Both the position numbers and the translations under genes were made by a program. A DNA stretch of 64,000 nt from Flavobacteriales bacterium UBA6057 (GTDB taxonomy: Bacteria > Bacteroidota > Bacteroidia > Flavobacteriales_G > Salibacteraceae), in NCBI GenBank assembly GCA_002428995.1, contig DIYJ01000017.1, forward strand, positions 189,178 through 253,177, in the 5' to 3' direction. Shown here one piece after another: positions 46,100 to 53,802 of this stretch; the first letter of the stretch is position 1, and each line of letters starts with the position of its first letter. The notes below the pieces were generated by a model. It was not told where the DNA came from. It was given only the letters and a program-made list of their open reading frames with translations, and did no database searches.

Positions 46100-46728
46100 G
46101 GCTGATTATGAACTGTGTAGTTATCGCAGAAATACTGGAGCATTAGTTTGTCCGTTTCTGTTGAGAGTTCAGCAATATTGGCTCTATCATTTCTCAACTC
46201 AAATATTCTTGTATAACTCGCTTGTCGCCCGGTATGTGCTATTGCGCCTCGTTTCCTGACGAATGCCGCCAAGTCACTCTTGTGATCTCCTGGCCACTGG
46301 TCTGAGAAGTTCTCGATTCCCAGATACCGTTTGTATAGTGTGTCTAAATTCTCTGGATTTGGCGTATGTAAAGACTCAATATTCTGTTCAGCATAATTTG
46401 AGAGTAGTACTCTCCACCCACTGTCGGCCAATTCCATGGCTTTGAGGTGGTGCTTAGATTCCTTTACCTGAAGGGAAAGAAACTTCCTAGTAGGTAGTGG
46501 CAAATCTGAGGCAAACTCAATTCGATCCAATAGATACCTCAGACACTCCAATAAGAGACTCTCGATATACAATTCCCAGGTTGCGCAGAGCATTACAATT
46601 CCACTGCGAGTAATATGCCCTAGCCCTTTTCTGCCTTGTCTGCCGCCACTGAGTAGGTTATGTGCTTCAATAAGCTTATCAACATCAATGATATTCCTGC
46701 GTAAGGCTTGGTAGGCATTAGACGGCAT
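46081..46728 (-). CDS. HEPN-domain protein (RiboL-PSP-HEPN-like), putative RNase
   Basis: This 215-residue all-helical protein has TWELYIESLLLECLRYLLDRI in the first half and the motif R160-GAIA-H165 (Rx4H) in FVRKRGAIAHTGRQAS, the active-site signature of HEPN ribonucleases. The W-E-YIE pattern is typical of the RiboL-PSP-HEPN and MAE_28990 groups found in defence and toxin-antitoxin loci. The start is the ATG at 46728. The gene overlaps a small membrane-protein gene. The RNase role is inference from the motif. Confidence 0.75.
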   Translation of the reverse strand: MPSNAYQALRRNIIDVDKLIEAHNLLSGGRQGRKGLGHITRSGIVMLCATWELYIESLLLECLRYLLDRIEFASDLPLPTRKFLSLQVKESKHHLKAMELADSGWRVLLSNYAEQNIESLHTPNPENLDTLYKRYLGIENFSDQWPGDHKSDLAAFVRKRGAIAHTGRQASYTRIFELRNDRANIAELSTETDKLMLQYFCDNYTVHNQPWRRTY

Positions 46729-46828
46729 TCATCAAAAATATAACGCTCAATGAAAAGTCGCCCTATTAGTACCCAGTTACATATTCAGACAATCAGCAGA
46801 TTCTTTTCAGGAGAATTTCATTCATGGA

Positions 46829-47026
46829 TTACCAAATCCGCTGTTCATGGCCAGTCAATCGCTCCAATTCAATACGCGCCTGTCGCTCACGGATCAACGC
46901 CTCAATGATCTTGTCCCGGCTACATTCATAGAGATTGATCAGTGTCCCATATCCTTCCATTGGCCAGTTATTAGTTGGCCAGCGCTTCGGGTCGATGATG
47001 TCCAGTGTCGGTTTAGAATCAGCCAT
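46829..47026 (-). CDS. small hypothetical protein, 65 aa
   Basis: A helical, charged mini-protein beginning MADSKPTLDIIDPKRW, with YECSRDKIIEALIRERQARIELERL in its second half. No motif is known. It is divergent from the HTH gene at 47089, sharing a 62-base control region that carries a perfect 12-base palindrome. Probably an element accessory gene. Confidence 0.5.
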   Translation of the reverse strand: MADSKPTLDIIDPKRWPTNNWPMEGYGTLINLYECSRDKIIEALIRERQARIELERLTGHEQRIW

Positions 47027-47042
47027 TCACCAAACACTATAC

Positions 47043-47054
47043 AGTCCTAGGACT
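47043..47054. promoter_or_regulatory. perfect palindrome in a divergent promoter region
   Basis: AGTCCTAGGACT is a perfect 12-base palindrome between the divergent starts at 47026 (-) and 47089 (+). TATTTTTC, one base off the -7 consensus, overlaps and follows it on the plus strand (from 47053). It is a candidate operator, perhaps for the HTH protein to its right. Confidence 0.4.
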
Positions 47055-47088
47055 ATTTTTCAAGGGATGACTTCATACAATTTTCAGT

Positions 47089-47313
47089 ATGAACAGGTAC
47101 CACGACCATTTCAAAGGACTGATTTTACTCGGCATCCGCGATGTAGCCGGTATACTCGGACTTTCCAGGGATTACATCTACCAGTTGATCCGTCAAAATA
47201 AGCTTCCCTGTCAGCGGACTTCCAGTGGCTATGTCTTTGAACAGGAATCTGTCTTGGAGTTTCAGCGTCAGCGCGTGGAAAAGGCGAAAACCGATCCGAG
47301 AATTCAGCTTTAA
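47089..47313 (+). CDS. helix-turn-helix excisionase-type protein
   Basis: This 74-residue protein has a MerR/Xis-like winged helix: LLGIRDVAGILGLSRDYIYQLIRQNKLPCQRTSSGYVFEQESVLEF. This pattern (helix, SRxYIYxLI recognition helix, wing, then a helix with SVLEF) is the HTH_17/excisionase family. In an integrative element it may be the directionality factor or a transcriptional regulator of the mobilization genes. Confidence 0.75.
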   Translation: MNRYHDHFKGLILLGIRDVAGILGLSRDYIYQLIRQNKLPCQRTSSGYVFEQESVLEFQRQRVEKAKTDPRIQL

Positions 47314-47464
47314 GTTACAAACCACAGCATTATTGGACTGGGGTTTGGAAATGTTTGGTGTGTACTCTAGCGAGAATCGATGAGGCTGCCAACTGATCTC
47401 ATGACGGGAATGTCAGAGATTGATTACATAACTCATTTGAACAGATGTTTTTTTATTTTCGACT

Positions 47465-47701
47465 ATGCTAGAAGTGAAAAACAAGAGAGTTTCAGTCTTT
47501 GGAATGACAATAGGCATTGCAGTGATTGGAGCACTGTATGCTTTTGCAACAAAGGATCCCGATCCGATGCTATACATGGACGTTTGGGATCAAATGAAGG
47601 TATATGTCATATATGGAGCAATCACTGGTGGCTTAGTGGGATTTGTACTTGGCCAATTTGTTTTCCGTTCGAAGAAAGACTCAAAGCGAGAGGAATCTTA
47701 G
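47465..47701 (+). CDS. small two-TM membrane protein
   Basis: 78 residues with two hydrophobic helices (VSVFGMTIGIAVIGALYAFA and VYVIYGAITGGLVGFVLGQFVF), the latter with a GxxxG pattern, and a charged tail. It converges with the relaxase gene, overlapping its stop by 4 bases. No family is recognised. Confidence 0.5.
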   Translation: MLEVKNKRVSVFGMTIGIAVIGALYAFATKDPDPMLYMDVWDQMKVYVIYGAITGGLVGFVLGQFVFRSKKDSKREES

Positions 47702-48588
47702 CCTTGAAATGGTATCTCTATTCCATAAGGGTCAGAATATCTGCGATTTCTTAAGTCTCTCATTCGGCTCTCCCGCTCACTTTCCAGCGCCCGGATCATA
47801 TCAGGGGTAATGCCCAGGGTCGCAAACCGAAACTTCACACCGTCTTTGGAGAGGATTCCCCTGGTTTTGCCGCGGTATTCATACAACTGGAAGCCCTCAG
47901 CTTCCAGGGTATTATAATACGCGGCCAAACTGGTGGCGCGGTCAAGCCAAGCTGTAAGCCTGGCTTGTAACGCTTCCTTCTTCGTTAGCTTCCGTCCCAG
48001 GCGTTCCTTCATGCGCAACTCCGCCTCCGAAAATGCTTTTCCGGACGGTGAAAAAATCCGCGGATTTTTTTGTCGTTCCCTGGATGCAGGAACCTTCACC
48101 AGACTATGTTCCAACTCCGGATATTTCTCCCGCTGATAGGCTTCCAGTTCCCGGTGAATCCGCTGGAACTCCGCCTTGCTCTTGCGGGTTGATTTCCCGG
48201 AGCGGTATTCGTTGCCGGAGATCAGTAAGTGAACGTGCAGGTGTCCGTCATGCTCATGGAGCCGGCCAAACACCATCCCCTTTTCATTTCGCAGTTCTAA
48301 GTATTTCGCCACCAAATCCTGGATGATCTCCGGGCTAAGAAGCTGGGAGTCTTCCGGGGCAAAGCTGAGGATATGGTGGCGTAGAGCGACCCCGTTTTGG
48401 CGGCTTTTCCGAAAAGCATCGTTTTCGCGGAAAGCGGCCAAGACACCTTCGGGGGTGTAGGCATCCAGGTTGTGAAAGAACGACCATGCGCATCGTTCCT
48501 GTGAACGTCCCTTGTCCGAGTAGATATAGTCGATCAAGCGCTGAAACAGTCCCGGTGAATGCCGATGTGTTTTGGACTTGATGATCAT
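47698..48588 (-). CDS. relaxase/mobilization nuclease (MobA type)
   Basis: This 296-residue protein is expected to nick oriT and attach covalently to the transferred strand. The metal-binding histidine motif is HEHDGHLHVHLLISG (His116, His118, His120), preceded by the expected LRHHILSFAPED block. The catalytic tyrosine is probably one of the N-terminal tyrosines (Tyr21 or Tyr23). The size and the single HxHxH cluster fit the MOB-P/MobA relaxases of mobilizable elements. Its start overlaps the mobC-like gene by 4 bases. A 20-base AT-flanked palindrome lies inside the gene at 48051-48070. Confidence 0.9.
   Translation of the reverse strand: MIIKSKTHRHSPGLFQRLIDYIYSDKGRSQERCAWSFFHNLDAYTPEGVLAAFRENDAFRKSRQNGVALRHHILSFAPEDSQLLSPEIIQDLVAKYLELRNEKGMVFGRLHEHDGHLHVHLLISGNEYRSGKSTRKSKAEFQRIHRELEAYQREKYPELEHSLVKVPASRERQKNPRIFSPSGKAFSEAELRMKERLGRKLTKKEALQARLTAWLDRATSLAAYYNTLEAEGFQLYEYRGKTRGILSKDGVKFRFATLGITPDMIRALESERESRMRDLRNRRYSDPYGIEIPFQG
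48051..48070. repeat. 20-base perfect palindrome inside the relaxase gene, copy 3 of 4
   Basis: AAAAAATCCGCGGATTTTTT is perfectly self-complementary. It encodes KNPRIF in the relaxase frame. Related sequences occur at three other positions in the element (44616, 45798, 57381) and none was noticed to the left of it. Confidence 0.55.
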
Positions 48589-49034
48589 GCAGACGATTCC
48601 TGGTCAATGATCTGTTCCAGCACCTCGCGGTAGCGGGGATGCTCCTTGAGGGCTGCGCGCACGAGGTCGTTCAGATTCACGGGGCGTGCAAAGGCTTCGC
48701 GGATCAGAGATTCAAGGGGCTGCAGGTGGTACTTGAGTTCCACCACGTCCCGCTCCAACACCGAGGCATTGCGGTTGCAGACAAAGGCCACTTGATTGAC
48801 GTTTGTGCCAATACGCTTTAAGGCCAGTTCCAGGTCTTGCAGGCGTTGTTCATCAGGCACGATGTACATGCCTTTGAGGTAGGCTATGACCGCATCTTTG
48901 GCGAAACGTGTCTTAGGGCGTTTGTGTCGTTTAGCAGCTTGCTCGATCAGTCGGTTTTCTTCCGGTGACACCAACAACTCAATGCGCTTGTAGCGCTTTC
49001 TCAGTTCACGTTGCCGTTCAGATGATGTACTCAT
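48585..49034 (-). CDS. mobC: MobC-like mobilization accessory protein
   Basis: This 149-residue basic protein has an N-terminal ribbon-helix-helix-like segment (RIELLVSPEENRLIEQAAKRHKRPKTRFAKDAV) and the MobC family block ELALKRIGTNVNQVAFVCNR. It is expected to bind oriT and help the relaxase open the DNA. It is encoded directly upstream of, and overlapping, the relaxase gene, and starts next to the structured candidate oriT. Confidence 0.85.
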   Translation of the reverse strand: MSTSSERQRELRKRYKRIELLVSPEENRLIEQAAKRHKRPKTRFAKDAVIAYLKGMYIVPDEQRLQDLELALKRIGTNVNQVAFVCNRNASVLERDVVELKYHLQPLESLIREAFARPVNLNDLVRAALKEHPRYREVLEQIIDQESSA

Positions 49035-49065
49035 GGGTTTTGGGGTTCTATGGTTTTAGTGGTTT

Positions 49066-49156
49066 CCAAAGGAGCCTTCCTTTGGCAAGAAGCGTTTCCG
49101 GTAACTCCCTGAGATACCGGTAACAACGCAATCTTGCCACTCGCTTCGCGGAGTGG
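49066..49156. other. candidate origin of transfer (oriT) with nested inverted repeats
   Basis: Between the coupling-protein stop and the mobC start lie several stems. CCAAAGGA/TCCTTTGG pairs 49066-49073 with 49078-49085. A larger stem pairs GGCAAGA (49084-49090) with TCTTGCC (49132-49138) and GCGTT (49092-49096) with AACGC (49125-49129), enclosing CCGGTA/TACCGG (49098-49103 with 49115-49120). CCACTC/GAGTGG pairs 49137-49142 with 49151-49156. Position next to mobC/mobA plus dense structure are the usual marks of oriT. The nick site was not identified. Confidence 0.6.
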
Positions 49157-49170
49157 AAAAACCGCCCGGA

Positions 49171-50700
49171 TCAGTACTCGGATTCGGAGGTGTCAACGGG
49201 TGGTTTTTCATACGACTCTAAAGGGATAAATGCCAGTAGCTCCTCGTACCGCTCGTTCACGATGCGGACAGGCTCATGCCTGGTTCTGCGCCTCATTTTC
49301 CGGCTGTAGTAGTAGGGAAAGAGTTGCAACAAGGCTGGACGGTACCCGGCATGGTGAAAGATGGCCGCATTGTGCGGCAAGGCCATGATTTCATCGGCTG
49401 TGATCACCGCGCGGGAAGACTCCTGTACTTTCCCGGTATGATCGACATGAGTGCGGGCGGTCAGTCCGATGATCCGTTCGAGCCGCTGTGCGGTTTCGAA
49501 AGACTGCTTGGGTAAGTACAAAGTGCTGGCCGTACCGCCTTCTACGATCGAAGTGGTTTTAGCTGCGCCTAACAGGTTCACCATCTGCTGGATGTCTTGC
49601 ACCACCATCCCGATCGAGCACCGCTTCTTGCGGATGGTCGTGATCACGTTCACGAACTCTGGCAACAAGGCTACCCCGCAGTTGGCAAATTCTTCGAGCA
49701 AAAACGTGATCGGCAAGTCCTTCTTCTCCGGCTCTACCATCGCCATGTTGAACAACTCTGAATACAATACCATGATGAGGAACTTGTAGTATTCCAGCTC
49801 CGCTTCTGGGGTTTTGATGTAAAGCACTGTGGGCGTTTTGCGAAGGCTCCGCAAATCCAGAGAAGTCGTAGCTGTCAGCCGAGCAATGGCCGGATCACCG
49901 AACAGGTTCAGAGCCGCTTTCGCAGTCGAAAGCGCATTTTGGATTACCTTCTGATCCTGGGAAATAAATGCCAGGTACTCGCGATGGCTCTCTTCATCGG
50001 CATACTGCGCGATCAACAGGTCGATCTTCTTGCCGTCCGTGCCAAATTCCAGCAGCAGGGTACGTAGGTTAGCCAGGTTCCGATACTTCGGATCGGGTTG
50101 GTTGACCAAGGCCACCCACAGCGGCACCAGGATTTGTTCGGCCAGGTTGTTCCAAAAGGCATCATTACCGTTGGTGTTTGGTAAGGCGCTACGGATGAGC
50201 AATGCCACCACCTTCCGAATGGCGGTGCGCGTCTGCACAAAATCCATCATGTTAAAAGTGTCCGAGTTCCGCGGATCCCCCAGACTAATCAGATGCACCT
50301 GAACTCCTTGTTTGGCCAAATAGCCACTCGTCTTTTCATAGAGTTCTCCGGGGTCGGTGACGACCATGCTCTGACCTTCCAGGTTGAGCAAAGTCGGAAG
50401 GATCGAGCACGCGGTTTTCCCGCTGCCAGTCTTTCCTACGATCAAAAAATGTTGATGCGACAGGTGCAGGCTCAGGTGGCGTTTGCCATCCACGCAAAAC
50501 CCTTTGCTATTGGAAAAGAAGAATCCAAAGCATCGTTCGAAAACAGACACGCGAAACCACCAGCGCTTTTTGCGCAGGAGTTGCCGCTGTTCCCACAAGC
50601 GCATCCATCGCCCGCTCCACAGCGGGTCTTTTTGAAACAAGAAATTTTCCATTAGTAACCAGGTGATAAGGGTGAGGATTAAAAAAGTGAGCATGAACAA
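49171..50700 (-). CDS. type IV coupling protein (VirD4/TraG family)
   Basis: This 509-residue protein has a short N-terminal TM helix (FLILTLITWLLMENFLF), Walker A VGKTGSGKT (residues 88-96), VVTDPGELYEKT as the coupling-protein-specific strand, and LLEEFANCG as Walker B. RKKRCSIGMVVQDIQQM matches the downstream family block. It links the relaxosome to a conjugation channel. No channel genes are seen nearby, so it probably docks to another element's channel. It is divergent from nothing here; it lies in the minus-strand mobilization cluster, upstream of the oriT-like region. Confidence 0.92.
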   Translation of the reverse strand: MFMLTFLILTLITWLLMENFLFQKDPLWSGRWMRLWEQRQLLRKKRWWFRVSVFERCFGFFFSNSKGFCVDGKRHLSLHLSHQHFLIVGKTGSGKTACSILPTLLNLEGQSMVVTDPGELYEKTSGYLAKQGVQVHLISLGDPRNSDTFNMMDFVQTRTAIRKVVALLIRSALPNTNGNDAFWNNLAEQILVPLWVALVNQPDPKYRNLANLRTLLLEFGTDGKKIDLLIAQYADEESHREYLAFISQDQKVIQNALSTAKAALNLFGDPAIARLTATTSLDLRSLRKTPTVLYIKTPEAELEYYKFLIMVLYSELFNMAMVEPEKKDLPITFLLEEFANCGVALLPEFVNVITTIRKKRCSIGMVVQDIQQMVNLLGAAKTTSIVEGGTASTLYLPKQSFETAQRLERIIGLTARTHVDHTGKVQESSRAVITADEIMALPHNAAIFHHAGYRPALLQLFPYYYSRKMRRRTRHEPVRIVNERYEELLAFIPLESYEKPPVDTSESEY

Positions 50701-50830
50701 GGAAAAGGAGGTACAAAGCCCCGCCCCACGCAGGGCGTGGGGTAGTTTTTATTCGGGACTGAGCGGTATAGCAGAGGTCGAAGCGCGGACGAAATTTTTC
50801 GGCCATTTTTTTTCGCTATCGCTCTCAGAA

Positions 50831-51082
50831 CTATTGTCGCTGGGACATCTGCTGTTTGTAGAGTCGCACAAACCAATCCGCCTGATACAGCCCGCAGCGT
50901 TCTAGCTTGCGGCTCAGGCGCTCAATCTTGCGCGAGGCGCGTTTGTCCCACCGAATCCACCGGTTGCTGTACGGTGGATGTCGGTCGCGCTTGTTCCAAC
51001 AGCGGATCAGCCGCTCAGCATCATACATGATGCTTTGTTTTTGCTTGGCTTCCCGGACGATCTGTGCCGTGGTCTTGCTCAT
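50831..51082 (-). CDS. small basic hypothetical protein, 83 aa
   Basis: A strongly basic helical protein (KTTAQIVREAKQKQSIMYDAERLIRCWNKRDR, RWDKRASRKIERLSRKLERCGLYQADWF). Its charge suggests nucleic-acid binding. It is encoded 3 bases after the stop of the 678-residue membrane protein and is probably cotranscribed with it and the coupling protein. No family is recognised. Confidence 0.55.
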   Translation of the reverse strand: MSKTTAQIVREAKQKQSIMYDAERLIRCWNKRDRHPPYSNRWIRWDKRASRKIERLSRKLERCGLYQADWFVRLYKQQMSQRQ

Positions 51083-51085
51083 GGC

Positions 51086-53122
51086 TTAGAGGTTTGGTTT
51101 GATGTTGACACGCGCTCCCTTGGTTTCCAGCAGGGATTGATACAGTCGCTGCATGTGCAGCACGAGTCGATCCGTAGAACGATCCGGCCGATGGACAATG
51201 ATGATCTCTATGCCCGTGAGCGGTTCAAGCTGGCATTCGTTCTGGAATGCCAGCATCACCGAGTCGGGGGCGTTCAGCAACGCTTCAACCCCGCCTGTTT
51301 CGTAGGCAGAAAACACCTCGCTGTTTTCCAAGAGATTGCTGAATATCACCAGCCGTTTATAGCGCGCGTCATCCTGAGCCAGTTCGTTCAAACAACGACA
51401 CAGCGGCAGGTAGAGGCGACTGTATTGCCGTCCGTATGGCGCATCCAGGGCTTGGCTCATCAAGTCGTCCAGGTGATCCACAAATGCCTGTTTGCGCTGC
51501 TCCCGCTTCTGAGGGTTCTCCAACACACTGCCGTAGTCCCACTCGGTTTGGTAGCGATGGTTCAGGCTTACGTCTTCCAACAGGAAAAACGAAGCCTCAT
51601 AGTGATTCGGTGGTTTTGAGCCGGGCGTCTCTTCCAGTAGTGCAAGGAGATGTTCAGCGGTTTGATGAACCGGTATTTGCAAGGAATCCGTGACATCAAT
51701 AGCCGCAACTACTTTGCTCGTAACCGGGGCTGAATCGACCAACTGACAGCCCCCTAAGGTCGCGCTGACCAGCATCAGCAGACTCACAGCAGCAGAAGCA
51801 AATCCACCGGCTCGCGGTATCATCGCAGGTTCAGCCGAGGGATGAGACTGATTGGATTCGTCAAAAAACTCATTGAAGTTTTCGAAGTAGAGATGTAATT
51901 CAGGCAACGGATCATTCCAGTATGGCGGGCGTTCTGATTCCATCCGGGTCGCGTAGTTCGCTTGACGGAATCGCTGGATGGTCAGGTTCTTGATAGCGAC
52001 TGCCTGTTGCTCGATGGCTTGGCCATACTGCCAGGTATCAAAGAACCTGGACTGAATGGACTCGTCTTCACGAATGAGGGGATGAACATGGGCTTGCAGT
52101 GCTTCAATCTGAGCGGTGTGCGTCTCCCGGATGCGCTCGTACTCCGCTTCATAAGCACGTTGAACATCCTCTGCTCGTGCCTCCGCCTGAAACAAGGCGT
52201 TGGCTTTCTCCGCCACTTCCTGGGTAAGCCGTTGCTTCTTCTGAAACGCCTCTTTGTTCTTTGGGTGAAACATCATCGAAGCCCAAGTCGCTGCGAAGAA
52301 CAAGATGGTGTTGAGGATGGTGAAGAAGATGAGCGACAGGAATGATCCCAGCTCTCCAATGCGCATCAGTCCAGTCGCCAAAAAGAACACCAACATGCCG
52401 ATTGCCACCAACCGGATCGTCTGCTTTTTCTGCGGTGCGTTTGATTGCTTGGCATACATGCCGAGAAAATGTGCGATTAGGCACTGCGAAGCCGAAACAC
52501 CCATGACCAACAGGACCACCACTGCGATATTCCAGCCAAAGGCCAGGAAGGAAGCGAACAGTTGCGGAATTTCCCCTAAAAACACCGCGATCAGCACAAG
52601 GATGTACACCGCTTTATGGAAGCCATATTGCGCCTCCGGGCTGATCAGCGCCAGTTGGTGTTGAGCCTGGGAATGCTGCTCATGGCACCGTTCCATCTGC
52701 TCATTGGCCCGTTCTATTTTTCCTTGGAAGTGCGTATCGGTTTGCAGCAGGGCCTTTTCCTGCTGGATCTCCACTTGGTCGATCTCCTGTTGCTGGCGGT
52801 TATCGAAGGAAAGACCCTGGCGTTCGATCTCCTGTTTTATTCTCATCCCCTGCTGATACAGGGTTTGCAGTTTCCCTCCAACTCTGGATCGGTTTTGCTC
52901 CACGACTCCCTGAATCGTATCGACATAGCCTTGTTCTGCCGGAGTCAGTTTGGTTTCCGAGGTGGACGGTTTCTTGATGCGAGCAAGTAACTCTCCTTCC
53001 TTCTCCGCTTGTGCCGGGAGTTCGACTTCTAGGTGCTGAATTTTACGATCCACCACTGGATCGTGAACCGTGTCTTTGAGAGGTTGCCCGAATACACGTT
53101 CTGTAAATAATGACGACTTCAT
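51086..53122 (-). CDS. membrane protein with coiled coil and C-terminal VWA-like domain
   Basis: This 678-residue protein begins with about 170 residues of coiled coil (KLQTLYQQGMRIKQEIERQG, ERANEQMERCHEQHSQAQHQ). Four or more TM helices follow at about 185-305, then a second coiled coil (VAEKANALFQAEARAEDVQRAYEAEYERI). A further hydrophobic stretch ends in LGGCQLV, a lipobox-like site inside the protein. The C-terminal domain starting VVAAIDVTDSLQIP resembles a VWA MIDAS strand (DxTDS) followed by a Rossmann-like pattern. The family is unknown. Its position in the mobilization cluster suggests a role in transfer or mating-pair contact. Confidence 0.7.
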   Translation of the reverse strand: MKSSLFTERVFGQPLKDTVHDPVVDRKIQHLEVELPAQAEKEGELLARIKKPSTSETKLTPAEQGYVDTIQGVVEQNRSRVGGKLQTLYQQGMRIKQEIERQGLSFDNRQQQEIDQVEIQQEKALLQTDTHFQGKIERANEQMERCHEQHSQAQHQLALISPEAQYGFHKAVYILVLIAVFLGEIPQLFASFLAFGWNIAVVVLLVMGVSASQCLIAHFLGMYAKQSNAPQKKQTIRLVAIGMLVFFLATGLMRIGELGSFLSLIFFTILNTILFFAATWASMMFHPKNKEAFQKKQRLTQEVAEKANALFQAEARAEDVQRAYEAEYERIRETHTAQIEALQAHVHPLIREDESIQSRFFDTWQYGQAIEQQAVAIKNLTIQRFRQANYATRMESERPPYWNDPLPELHLYFENFNEFFDESNQSHPSAEPAMIPRAGGFASAAVSLLMLVSATLGGCQLVDSAPVTSKVVAAIDVTDSLQIPVHQTAEHLLALLEETPGSKPPNHYEASFFLLEDVSLNHRYQTEWDYGSVLENPQKREQRKQAFVDHLDDLMSQALDAPYGRQYSRLYLPLCRCLNELAQDDARYKRLVIFSNLLENSEVFSAYETGGVEALLNAPDSVMLAFQNECQLEPLTGIEIIIVHRPDRSTDRLVLHMQRLYQSLLETKGARVNIKPNL

Positions 53123-53160
53123 AACCTTTGATTTTGTTTGTCAGCGTGCAGATTCTCTGT

Positions 53161-53223
53161 CATGCCGCAAGGTTGAACGGGCATGCCGCAGAAGCCCGAC
53201 CAATTAGGGTGCTGATTAGGGTG
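53161..53223 (-). promoter_or_regulatory. paired direct repeats upstream of the 678-residue gene
   Basis: CATGCCGCA occurs at 53161-53169 and 53182-53190, 21 bases apart (two helical turns). ATTAGGGTG occurs at 53203-53211 and 53215-53223. CATGCCGC also appears at 58872-58879, 24 bases before another minus-strand start in this element. These are possible binding sites for a shared regulator. Confidence 0.35.
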
Positions 53224-53256
53224 TGTTTAGCTGATTTATGTGCGGAAACCCTTGTG

Positions 53257-53760
53257 CTACTTGAAATCCGGGTACGGGAATAATTCCTGCGCTTCCAACG
53301 CTCGTTTCTTCAAATACCGCATTCCAGAGCGAGAAGTTGATCCATCGGAGGCGTCAATAAAATAGTAGTTCGGTTCCTTGATGGTTCCCGGAAATTGTAA
53401 GTCCTGCATCGTAAAATCTTTGCCTTCCAGGGCGAAATCCGCTTTTTGTCGGATGCTTCCCTTGATGTTTAAGACCGGTCGGAGGCTATCCCAAGCAAAA
53501 AACCTTCTGCGTGAAGGGTAGTGCGTCAATCCGCATATTCGATCGGGGAATCCATAGTCGAGGGCTCCATCCTTCCCAAAAATTGCCTGCCGGTACTGCA
53601 TGATGCTTTGCAGAATGTGGTGGAAATGGTCAATACCCTTTTGTCCAAGAAACTCATATGCCTCCTGGGTCGGACAAGGCACACCGTCATAGAGGTACTT
53701 ACCTCGCTTCTCGCTGTTGTAGTAATGAGGGAGAACAAAGCCAGACTCTATTTTGGGCAT
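53257..53760 (-). CDS. hypothetical protein, 167 aa
   Basis: A soluble protein without signal or TM segments. Notable parts: a start beginning MPKIESGFVLPHYY, a His-rich helix (GIDHFHHILQSIMQYRQAIFG), and an aromatic-rich middle with ICGLTHYPSRRRFFAWDS. No family is recognised. It is divergent from the 811-residue TPR gene, whose ATG lies 43 bases away, and upstream of the 678-residue membrane-protein gene on the same strand. Confidence 0.6.
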   Translation of the reverse strand: MPKIESGFVLPHYYNSEKRGKYLYDGVPCPTQEAYEFLGQKGIDHFHHILQSIMQYRQAIFGKDGALDYGFPDRICGLTHYPSRRRFFAWDSLRPVLNIKGSIRQKADFALEGKDFTMQDLQFPGTIKEPNYYFIDASDGSTSRSGMRYLKKRALEAQELFPYPDFK

Positions 53761-53802
53761 TCACTACTATTGTGCGCATATGTTAGAAAATGTCAAATCC
53801 TT

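Noticed and set aside
53521..53802. Long N-terminal extension of the TPR protein
   Set aside because: This part is the complement of the divergent 167-residue gene; the ATG at 53803 begins a natural N-terminus.
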